A stretch of DNA of 64,000 nucleotides, taken from contig NZ_KL370760.1 in NCBI RefSeq assembly GCF_000701265.1, positions 469,088 through 533,087 of the forward strand. The letters are read 5' to 3'. Origin of the DNA: Legionella wadsworthii DSM 21896 = ATCC 33877. Its GTDB lineage: Bacteria; Pseudomonadota; Gammaproteobacteria; Legionellales; Legionellaceae. Below, in pieces: positions 54,836 to 62,556 of this stretch; position 1 is the first letter of the stretch, and each line of letters opens with the position of its first letter. The position numbers and the translations under genes are program-made. The notes beneath the pieces are model-generated. The model was not told the origin of the DNA. It made no database searches and saw nothing but the letters and a program-made list of their open reading frames with translations.

Positions 54836-56545
54836 TCAGCCCGTAGAGAGGGCATATAGGTTAATACAGCAATAACCATTATTTTCCATATGAGGGAGTG
54901 AACGGAGTTGCTCGGGTATGTAGGGGCATTGGGCAATAATCCCTGGGCTATTTAATTTGTGTAGAAAAGGCTCCAGTTTTCCATTGGCTAAATCCGGGCC
55001 AAAACCTATTTCAGAAACATATAAAACATGAATAGGACTTTTATTTTCCCTAAAAGCATAATAAGTCATATGATCTAAAACGAGATGGCTCACATTATTA
55101 GTGGTTAAGCCACATTGTTTGGCAAGTGCTTTTATTGTTTTGATGTGGTGTGGCACGCCAAAGACAGGTATTGATAAAAATTGTCCTTTAATTTCCGCCT
55201 CTTTGTTTTTTGAGTTATGTACCAGAGCGGGGAGATAATTGTAGAGTAATATAATTATCGAAGTGGATGCATAGAGTGTTATTGTTATTGAAACGGTACG
55301 AATTTTGTCAAAAGGTATTTTTCTGGGCAAACATGAAATGATAGAGAGCAGGAGTAAAATAGAAATAGGAATATTCTGATTTCCTCCATAAAAATGCCAG
55401 GTTTTATAAAAGAAAAAATTAAAAAAAGTCCCTATGGCCAACAGGCCGGCTAAAAGTATAGATGGCTGCGGCGCGCGTTTTATCATTTGATAAATCAATA
55501 AAACCATAGCTGCTAAATGAGTACCAATAATAAGAATATAAAGAGACAACTTAATACCCAGATTAAATAACTTAATCCCTAAGGCCGGAATGATTGTACT
55601 TGGGAGCCAGACCGATTGGTAAGCTGATTGGAATATAATATGGTTTATAATTTTTCGCGGTGCTTCTATCAGGTTTGTAAAACCTTGTTTCAAAAATTCT
55701 AACGGTGAATCGAATAATAAACCGGGGTAGAGTGAGTTACTGGCCATCATTTTATTCAGTAAGGGAGTACCTGAGCAGTGAGTTAACAAGCTTGCACGGT
55801 GATAGGCATAATACGCAAATATCAAAGGGGCTAGAATTAAAAGTACCCGCCAAACAGGATGAGTTTTGTCGCTTATTAAATAAGCAACGGCTATCATAAA
55901 AGGCAAAAAAAATAAAGTTTTAGGATGTGCGAAAAAAAAGCAGGACATCAAAATGATATAAATAAATCCAGCCAAGTAGTGCCAGCTTACAGAACACCTG
56001 TTACGCCAAAAGATACAGTAAAGAAAACAGAGCAGAAGGGTCAGAGTTAACATCTGTTCTGGGCGTGCCAGAATAAAGAGATAGGGCATAACGCCCAAAG
56101 CAAAACCCACACCGATTATTGCGGTAAATAGGTAGACTGCTGGCAAGACTGATTTTTCTTTTTTAAAGCACCAATATCCAATACCCAGAAACCAAAAAAA
56201 CGAGAAAATGATACCGCTTATTCTTAAACCCAAAGGATACAATTTCCCATAAATTAAAGAATAAAACAGGTTTGCAGGATAGAAAATCCAAGATAAATTT
56301 AGATTTAGAGTTTTTGAACATTGAGGATAATAGGACATTGCCTTCCCCGATTCTTCAAAAAACCGCGCTGCGCCCCACTTGGTAACCGCTTCGTCGGAGT
56401 AAACAGGTAAAAATATTCCAGAAAGAAGGGCAAGACACAATAACATTAAGAAGAGAAACGGTATTTGCTGAGGTAACTTAGTTCTAAAATGGAAGAATGG
56501 CGAATTAAGGGAAAAATTCTTGTCTTTTCTATTTAAAGGGAACAA
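54836..56545 (-). CDS. GT-C type membrane glycosyltransferase
   Basis: A 569-residue polytopic protein. The TTG at 56545 has AGGAT seven bases upstream; no better ATG is seen. The first periplasmic loop holds YSDEAVTKWGAARFFEESG, with the DE pair that is the acid motif of GT-C enzymes such as ArnT. About ten membrane helices follow, then a periplasmic C-terminal domain of about 150 residues. The donor is probably a polyprenyl-phosphate sugar, target unknown. It points away from the polysaccharide cluster that begins at 57907. Confidence 0.75.
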   Translation of the reverse strand: MFPLNRKDKNFSLNSPFFHFRTKLPQQIPFLFLMLLCLALLSGIFLPVYSDEAVTKWGAARFFEESGKAMSYYPQCSKTLNLNLSWIFYPANLFYSLIYGKLYPLGLRISGIIFSFFWFLGIGYWCFKKEKSVLPAVYLFTAIIGVGFALGVMPYLFILARPEQMLTLTLLLCFLYCIFWRNRCSVSWHYLAGFIYIILMSCFFFAHPKTLFFLPFMIAVAYLISDKTHPVWRVLLILAPLIFAYYAYHRASLLTHCSGTPLLNKMMASNSLYPGLLFDSPLEFLKQGFTNLIEAPRKIINHIIFQSAYQSVWLPSTIIPALGIKLFNLGIKLSLYILIIGTHLAAMVLLIYQMIKRAPQPSILLAGLLAIGTFFNFFFYKTWHFYGGNQNIPISILLLLSIISCLPRKIPFDKIRTVSITITLYASTSIIILLYNYLPALVHNSKNKEAEIKGQFLSIPVFGVPHHIKTIKALAKQCGLTTNNVSHLVLDHMTYYAFRENKSPIHVLYVSEIGFGPDLANGKLEPFLHKLNSPGIIAQCPYIPEQLRSLPHMENNGYCCINLYALSTG

Positions 56546-56711
56546 ATTAATAATCCTGTATTGCGCGATGATTCAATACAATAATTGTGATTCGTACGCG
56601 TCTTGAAAGGCGAGATTATATTACAAAAAATAACGCAAAATTACACCTATTTTGTAGTGTGATACACCTCTTGACTAAAAAGTACTTTTAACGGTTTCAA
56701 ATAACCCTGGA

Positions 56712-56732
56712 TCCCGCGAACAAGTCGCGGGA
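56712..56732. repeat. REP-like palindrome, ACAAG loop
   Basis: TCCCGCGA (56712-56719) and TCGCGGGA (56725-56732) around ACAAG, closely matching the copies at 20572-20592. Confidence 0.65.
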
Positions 56733-56756
56733 CGTAGGGAAACATTGCGCGGGGTG

Positions 56757-56938
56757 GTTGGGGGATATTTCTATGAAGATGTTGGGGTATATTTCTGTGA
56801 AGATGTTGGGGCATATTACTGTGAGATGTTAGGGAATATTTCTGTGAGATGGTTAGGGGATATTTCTGTGAGATGGTTAGGGGATATTTCTGTGGGACGT
56901 TGGGTATATATGTGCAAGGTTTAATATTTGTGCGAGCG
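56757..56938. repeat. 24-bp tandem minisatellite, about 7-8 units
   Basis: Units of the type GTTAGGGGATATTTCTGTGA followed by GATG start at 56757, 56781, 56805, 56828, 56852, 56876, 56899 and 56919. The first six are 23-24 bp and very similar; the last two are 20 bp and diverged. There are no unique spacers between units, so this is not a CRISPR array. A minus-strand frame across it is a by-product of the repeat. Confidence 0.85.
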
Positions 56939-57012
56939 GTTGGATAGGAAAACGTGGGCATTGTTGAGGGAAGTTTAGGGTGGATAGCGAAACATTGCAT
57001 ATGACGCTGAGC

Positions 57013-57300
57013 GTTTGAAAATTGTCGCGGAAGTTTGGGGTGTTATTGCGAGATGTTGTATTTGACGAACAAGGTTTGTAAATTGTTCTGGAAAATATGG
57101 GGGGTATTACTGCGAGATTTTAGATATGGCCCAGAACGTTTGAAATTGTTGAGGGGTACGGCGAGAGGTTGGATTTACGAATAATGCATGCAAATTGTTT
57201 TGGAAGTTTGGGGTTTATTGCAGGAACATGAATATTGGCTCAGAATTTGAATTGCCGCAGGATGCTGGGTGTTGTTCAGAACCTTAGATTATGTACAAGA
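57013..57300. repeat. Decayed tandem array of about 48-64-bp units
   Basis: Units begin at GTTTGAAAATTG (57013), GTTTGTAAATTG (57074), GTTTGAAATTG (57138), a variant near 57186 and a remnant near 57244. Each includes a GGAAGTTTGGGGT-like block and a TTATTGCGAGAT-like block. Identity drops toward the right end, and a related partial unit precedes it at about 56955-57012. Confidence 0.65.
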
Positions 57301-57483
57301 TTTTTGGTTGTGAGTCGAGTTGTCTCAATTTAATCAAAAAAAATGGCGTTTATTTATCAAGAAAAGCAAAATCTTTTGATGACAAACAAAAGCATTTCTG
57401 AGTCTGAATGAGAAGAGAATAATTTAAAGTAAGCAGGCTCAAATGAGTGATGTCTTCCAATGGTTGTATCCCATCTGCCTACG

Positions 57484-57504
57484 CACCGCGGCTTGTCCGC
57501 GGTG
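57484..57504. repeat. REP-like palindrome, CTTGT loop
   Basis: CACCGCGG (57484-57491) and CCGCGGTG (57497-57504) around CTTGT; the reverse complement of the ACAAG-loop type. Confidence 0.6.
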
Positions 57505-57906
57505 TCTAAAACCAAGTTATTCCGTGACCATATGGTGGGAAACATTATCTATCAAATAAGTATTCACCAGATTGAAAATAGAGTTATCCCCTAATGATCA
57601 TTGTCTTGAATTTTAAATATGAGTAATATATGCTTCGCTTGCACAATGGGTTCTAGTATATTTTTGAATCAATCTATATAGAAGCTCAATTGGTGCACTA
57701 TAAATGAAATAGTTTTCGCAGAAGAATGAATTTAATTTGAATATTCTGAAGGAAGCTATGTTTTTCGCTTTGATACGAATTTTTATTTGTCCCACTGCCT
57801 ATTAAGGGTGGTTACTTGAATTTATACACCCAAGGAATTATTGAAAATCTAAACTCAATAAAAAAGTTCTTAAAATAGAATTAGTTTACTACGGAAGATT
57901 ATTACG

Positions 57907-58980
57907 ATGAATGCACATTCCTATTTTGGCATCAATGAAATTGATCCTTTTAAAGGGAAGACTCTGTTGGTTACAGGCGGCACGGGTTCTTTTGGTGATG
58001 CCGTATTGCGCCGTTTTTTACAAACAAGTATAGGCGAAATCCGTATCTTTAGTCGAGATGAAGAAAAGCAAGATACGATGCGTAAAAAATATAATAACCC
58101 CAAACTCAAATTTTACATTGGAGATATTCGGGATTATCAAAGTCTTATGAATGCCATGGCTGGAGTAAATTATATATTCCATGCCGCTGCGCTGAAACAA
58201 GTACCTTCTTGCGAATTCCATCCTATAGAAGCAGTTAAAACGAACATTATTGGGACTGAAAATGTCCTTGAGGCGGCAATACGCTCTGGCGTGAGTCGCG
58301 TTGTATGTTTGAGTACAGATAAAGCAGTCTATCCGATTAACGCTATGGGAATATCCAAAGCAATGATGGAAAAAGTAATGATTGCAAAATCGCGGAACCT
58401 TTCTGATGAGCAAATGATTATTTGTGGTACGCGTTATGGTAATGTTATGGCTTCCCGCGGTTCGGTTATCCCGCTGTTCATAAACCAAATTATGAATAAT
58501 TTGCCTTTAACGATTACTGAACCGTCAATGACCCGTTTTATGATGACCCTTGAGGAAGCCGTAGAATTAACTGTTTATGCTTTTCTCTATGGCAGAAATG
58601 GCGATATTTTTGTGCAAAAAGCACCCGCAGCCACAATAGAAATTCTTGCTAAATCTTTATTGGAACTTATTAATAAGCCCGATCACGGCATCAATATCAT
58701 TGGAACCCGTCATGGTGAAAAGTTGTACGAAACTTTACTAAGCCGTGAAGAAATGTCAAGCGCTGAAGATATGGGCGATTATTACCGGATTCCCCCTGAT
58801 CTTAGGGATTTAAATTACAGTAAATTCGTAGAAGAGGGCGAACCCAGCATCTCAACTAGCCAAGATTACAGCTCACACAATACAAACCAACTGGATATAG
58901 AAGGCTTGAAAGAGTTATTACTAAAACTTGATTGTGTCCAAGCTTTAAAAGCAAAATTTAATTTGGAACCGGTGGAGTGA
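57907..58980 (+). CDS. UDP-GlcNAc 4,6-dehydratase/5-epimerase (CapE/FnlA-like)
   Basis: A 357-residue extended SDR. The NAD motif LLVTGGTGSFGDAVLRR lies at residues 20-36. The usual SDR catalytic Tyr is Met, as in CapE/FlaA1-type enzymes, with STDKAVYPINAMGISKAMME giving Asp-Lys and the conserved Lys. It starts the UDP-L-FucNAc route: UDP-GlcNAc is dehydrated and inverted at C5 (and C3). The next two genes are homologous to CapF and CapG of the same route. The ATG at 57907 has GGAAG upstream. Confidence 0.9.
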   Translation: MNAHSYFGINEIDPFKGKTLLVTGGTGSFGDAVLRRFLQTSIGEIRIFSRDEEKQDTMRKKYNNPKLKFYIGDIRDYQSLMNAMAGVNYIFHAAALKQVPSCEFHPIEAVKTNIIGTENVLEAAIRSGVSRVVCLSTDKAVYPINAMGISKAMMEKVMIAKSRNLSDEQMIICGTRYGNVMASRGSVIPLFINQIMNNLPLTITEPSMTRFMMTLEEAVELTVYAFLYGRNGDIFVQKAPAATIEILAKSLLELINKPDHGINIIGTRHGEKLYETLLSREEMSSAEDMGDYYRIPPDLRDLNYSKFVEEGEPSISTSQDYSSHNTNQLDIEGLKELLLKLDCVQALKAKFNLEPVE

Positions 58981-58987
58981 TCTGAGC

Positions 58988-60088
58988 ATGAAGGTACTGG
59001 TCACAGGAGCTGATGGCTTCATTGGAAAAAATCTTGTTATATCGCTTCATGAGCAGAAAATAGCAGTATTACCCATTACCCGGCAATCTACAGAAGCTGA
59101 TTTAGCGGCTGCAATACAAGAAGCTTCGTTTATCATACACTTGGCAGGTGCTAATCGGCCAAAACATGTTGATGAATTCGAAACAATTAACGCAGAATTC
59201 ACACGCAGCTTATGTGATTTAATTATTTCAGCAGGCCGAAAAATTCCTATTATTTATACTTCTTCTACTCAGGCGGAACTGGATAATCCCTATGGTGCCA
59301 GTAAACGTTTAGGGGAAGAGGCTTTACTTCATTATAATAAAATAACGGGAGCGGCTATTTATATTTACCGGCTCCCTAATGTGTTTGGTAAATGGTGCAA
59401 ACCGAATTATAACTCGGCTGTAGCTACCTTTTGTTATAATATTATCAATGACTTACCCATACACATTCATGATGCCACTGCGGCAATCAATTTGGTATAT
59501 ATTGACGATGTGGTCAAGACATTTATCAAAAATATATCAGAACCTGCTTCTGATGTTTTTTGTAAGGTGAATCCTGTTTATTCTACAACAGTAGGCGAGC
59601 TAACAGAAATATTGACCTCCTTTAAACTAAGTAGAACTTCTGGAATTATTCCTAACGTTGGGACAGGTCTGACACACGCTTTGTATTCAACGTACGTCAG
59701 TTATCTGGAAAACAAACAGTTCTCTTATTTAGTCACGAAACATGAAGATCCCAGAGGGGTTTTCGTTGAGATGTTAAAAACTGAACAATCAGGACAATTT
59801 TCCTATTTCACTGCCTATCCTGGAATCACCCGTGGCGGCCACTATCATCATAGCAAAACAGAGAAATTTTTAGTGATCGAAGGAGAGGCGCGTTTTCGCT
59901 TTCGTCATATTATCACCGGGGAAGTGTACGAGTGCTTCACCTCTGGTAATAAACCTGAAATCGTTCAAACTATTCCAGGATGGTCTCACGATATTACCAA
60001 TGTTGGAGAATCAAAAATGATGGTTCTTTTGTGGGCTAATGAAATTTTTGATCGGAATCATCCTGATACTATCATGCATGAGGTTTAA
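58988..60088 (+). CDS. CapF/FnlB-like epimerase-reductase with cupin domain
   Basis: A 366-residue two-domain enzyme. The N-terminal part is an NAD(P) reductase (VLVTGADGFIGKNLVISL; YGASKRLGEEALL as YxxxK). The last 110 residues are a cupin (GGHYHHSKTEKFLVIEGEAR) holding the zinc-site histidines. In CapF the cupin epimerises C3 and the SDR part reduces C4 to give UDP-6-deoxy-L-talosamine-type sugar. It lies 7 bp after the CapE-like gene. Confidence 0.9.
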   Translation: MKVLVTGADGFIGKNLVISLHEQKIAVLPITRQSTEADLAAAIQEASFIIHLAGANRPKHVDEFETINAEFTRSLCDLIISAGRKIPIIYTSSTQAELDNPYGASKRLGEEALLHYNKITGAAIYIYRLPNVFGKWCKPNYNSAVATFCYNIINDLPIHIHDATAAINLVYIDDVVKTFIKNISEPASDVFCKVNPVYSTTVGELTEILTSFKLSRTSGIIPNVGTGLTHALYSTYVSYLENKQFSYLVTKHEDPRGVFVEMLKTEQSGQFSYFTAYPGITRGGHYHHSKTEKFLVIEGEARFRFRHIITGEVYECFTSGNKPEIVQTIPGWSHDITNVGESKMMVLLWANEIFDRNHPDTIMHEV

Positions 60089-60089
60089 A

Positions 60090-61223
60090 ATGAAAAAACT
60101 AACTGTGATGACAGTAGTAGGGACTAGACCAGAAATTATTCGCTTGTCGCGAGTGATGGCAAAATTAGACGAGCACTGTCATCATATTATTGTCCATACA
60201 GGACAAAATTATGATTATGAGCTGAACGAAATTTTTTTTAATGATTTAGCCCTGCGCAAACCCGATTACTTTTTGAACGCTGCAGGTGAAAATGCGGCGC
60301 AAACCATTGGAAATGTCATCATTGCAGTGGATAAAGTACTCGCTGAGAAAAATCCTGATGCTTTATTGATACTAGGTGATACCAACAGTTGTCTCGCAGC
60401 TATCCCGGCAAAACGCCGTCACATACCTATTTTTCACATGGAAGCAGGAAACCGCTGTTTTGATCAACGAGTACCTGAAGAAACGAATAGAAAAATAGTA
60501 GATCATATTGCAGATATGAATTTGACGTATAGCTCTATTGCCCGTGAATATTTATTGTCGGAAGGGCTCCCTGCCGATCGAGTCATCAAAACAGGCAGTC
60601 CGATGTTTGAAGTTCTAGAGTATTATAAAAATAACATAGAACAATCCGAGATTGTGAAACAATTAGAGTTGGACCCTGAGTGTTTTTTTGTTGTCAGTGC
60701 CCACCGGGAAGAAAATATTGATAAAGAACACAATTTTTTACAATTAGTCAATTCACTCAATTGCATCGCAGAACAGTATCAATTGCCAGTTGTGGTTTCA
60801 ACCCATCCACGAACCCAAAAACAAATTACAAAACATGGTATTACTTTTAATCCATTAATTAAGTTATTAAAACCTTTAGGGTTTTCAGATTATGTCAAGT
60901 TGCAACAATCTGCTAAAGCGGTACTTTCCGATAGTGGTACCATTACCGAAGAGTCTTCAATTCTCAATTTCCCAGCATTAAATATACGGGAAGCACACGA
61001 ACGCCCCGAAGGATTTGAAGAAGGCGCCGTGATGATGTCCGGCTTATCGGTGGAACGGATACTACAGTGTTTGGCCATTTTGGATGCCCAAGCAAGAGGT
61101 CAAACAAGAAACCTGCGCCAGGTTTATGATTATTCAATGCCCAATGTGGCGGACAAGGTTGTTCGTATTATTCACAGTTATACAGATTACATCAAACAGA
61201 CAGTATGGAAAAACTTTAATTGA
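60090..61223 (+). CDS. UDP-N-acetyl sugar 2-epimerase (CapG/FnlC-like)
   Basis: A 377-residue enzyme of the WecB/UDP-GlcNAc 2-epimerase fold. TVVGTRPEIIRLSRVMAKL starts the protein; HTGQNYDYELNEIFF, HMEAGNRCFDQRVPEE, SAHREENID and SDSGTITEESSI are conserved catalytic and nucleotide-binding stretches. As the third gene of the route it gives UDP-L-FucNAc. The ATG at 60090, one base after the preceding stop, is preferred over the longer frame within the CapF-like gene. Confidence 0.9.
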   Translation: MKKLTVMTVVGTRPEIIRLSRVMAKLDEHCHHIIVHTGQNYDYELNEIFFNDLALRKPDYFLNAAGENAAQTIGNVIIAVDKVLAEKNPDALLILGDTNSCLAAIPAKRRHIPIFHMEAGNRCFDQRVPEETNRKIVDHIADMNLTYSSIAREYLLSEGLPADRVIKTGSPMFEVLEYYKNNIEQSEIVKQLELDPECFFVVSAHREENIDKEHNFLQLVNSLNCIAEQYQLPVVVSTHPRTQKQITKHGITFNPLIKLLKPLGFSDYVKLQQSAKAVLSDSGTITEESSILNFPALNIREAHERPEGFEEGAVMMSGLSVERILQCLAILDAQARGQTRNLRQVYDYSMPNVADKVVRIIHSYTDYIKQTVWKNFN

Positions 61224-61232
61224 GAGAAAGAA

Positions 61233-62465
61233 GTGCGGATTCTTATTTTGACACAATGGTTTGATCCAGAACCAACTCCAAGGGGTCTAGCATTTGCAAA
61301 TGCTCTGAAGCAGGCAGGGAATGACGTAGAAGTCATTACTGGCTTTCCAAATTATCCTGGAGGTAAAATTTATTCCGGGTATCAAATGAAGTGGAGAAAA
61401 CGTGAATACCATAATGGTATTCTAATCAACCGAGTGGCTCTATATCCCAGTCATGATCAGTCTGCCCTCAAAAGAATATTAAATTATGGCAGTTTTTTTC
61501 TCTCTTCCTGTCTTTACGGAATTTTTTTTGCTAAAAAAGCTGATATTATTTATGTGTATCATCCGCCCATAACAACAGGATTATCAGCAGCCATCATTGG
61601 CTTTTTGAGACGCACCCCATTTATTCTTGATATTCAGGATATGTGGCCAGACACATTGCGTGCTACGGGCATGTTAAATAAAAAAGGGCTGCTAACCATT
61701 ATAGAAACAATGTGTCAGTGGTTATATAAACGCGCATCGCGCATTACGGTGCTCTCACCTGGTTTTAAACAATTATTGATTCAAAGAAATGTCCCTGCGG
61801 AAAAAATTGAGGTGATTTATAACTGGTGCGATGAAGAAACCATTGTTAATTCAACATTAGCACCTGCAGAAACTTACTTAAAAAAAGAAAATTTCAATGT
61901 TGTATTTGCAGGAACTATGGGTAAAGCTCAAGTTCTGGATGCCGTATTATTAGCTGCAAAAAAAGTCTCGGAAATAAACCCCCGCGTCAACTTTGTATTA
62001 ATTGGGGGTGGCATTGAAAAAGAAAGACTACAGCAAATGGCCGTTGATCAATCAATAAAGAACATTCATTTCTTACCCAGAGTTCCCACTCATGAAATTG
62101 GTTCAATCTTACGGGCAAGTGATGTATTATTGGTTCATCTTAAAGATGATCCCTTATTTGAAATAACGATTCCCTCCAAAATACAGGCTTACCTTGCGAT
62201 TGGAAAACCGATTTTGATTGCAGCCAAAGGGGATGCCGTTAACTTAGTGTTAACAGCCAAAGCAGGAATGAATACTGAGCCGGAAAATGTCTCACGCATC
62301 GCAGAAACTGTATTGCAAATGGCAGAGTTATCACCGAGTAAGCTTACGGAAATGGGTAGCCAGGGCGCCCATTATTATAAAGAGTGCTTGTCTATGAATG
62401 TGGGAGTCGCGAATTTTTTGAAAATGTTTCATTATATAGTTGAGCTGAATTCTTCAGCGAAATAA
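61233..62465 (+). CDS. Glycosyltransferase, WbuB-like GT4
   Basis: A 410-residue GT-B transferase starting at GTG (61233) after an AGAGAAAG site. TQWFDPEPTPRGLAFANALK and GFPNYPGGKIY at the start, DIQDMWPDTLRATGM in the middle, and VLLVHLKDDPLFEITIPSKI at the donor site are typical of WbuB, which adds L-FucNAc to lipid-linked glycan. Being immediately downstream of UDP-L-FucNAc synthesis supports this donor. Confidence 0.88.
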   Translation: MRILILTQWFDPEPTPRGLAFANALKQAGNDVEVITGFPNYPGGKIYSGYQMKWRKREYHNGILINRVALYPSHDQSALKRILNYGSFFLSSCLYGIFFAKKADIIYVYHPPITTGLSAAIIGFLRRTPFILDIQDMWPDTLRATGMLNKKGLLTIIETMCQWLYKRASRITVLSPGFKQLLIQRNVPAEKIEVIYNWCDEETIVNSTLAPAETYLKKENFNVVFAGTMGKAQVLDAVLLAAKKVSEINPRVNFVLIGGGIEKERLQQMAVDQSIKNIHFLPRVPTHEIGSILRASDVLLVHLKDDPLFEITIPSKIQAYLAIGKPILIAAKGDAVNLVLTAKAGMNTEPENVSRIAETVLQMAELSPSKLTEMGSQGAHYYKECLSMNVGVANFLKMFHYIVELNSSAK

Positions 62466-62556
62466 AAGAGGGATTCGATTACCTCAAACAAGCTTCTTTT
62501 GAAATAAAAGATAAAGGTTCTATGGAAGTATTTTTTGATTTTAGTGGGAGGCATTT

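Larger units (their letters stand above)
56546..57906. other. 1.36-kb gene-free region with two repeat arrays
   Basis: No gene is supported. Two palindromes of the ACAAG/CTTGT-loop family, a 24-bp minisatellite (56757-56938) and a decayed array of about 60-bp units (57013-57300) lie here. The last 400 bp before the CapE-like gene hold AT-rich sequence where its promoter must be, but no clear -35/-10 pair could be chosen. Confidence 0.7.

Noticed and set aside
56757-56938. Possible CRISPR array
   Set aside because: Units abut each other with no unique spacers, and no cas genes are present.
56647-57000. 117-codon minus-strand frame with QKYPLTIS repeats
   Set aside because: It is a direct translation of the 24-bp minisatellite and a nearby palindrome; no family, weak start, repeat-driven composition.
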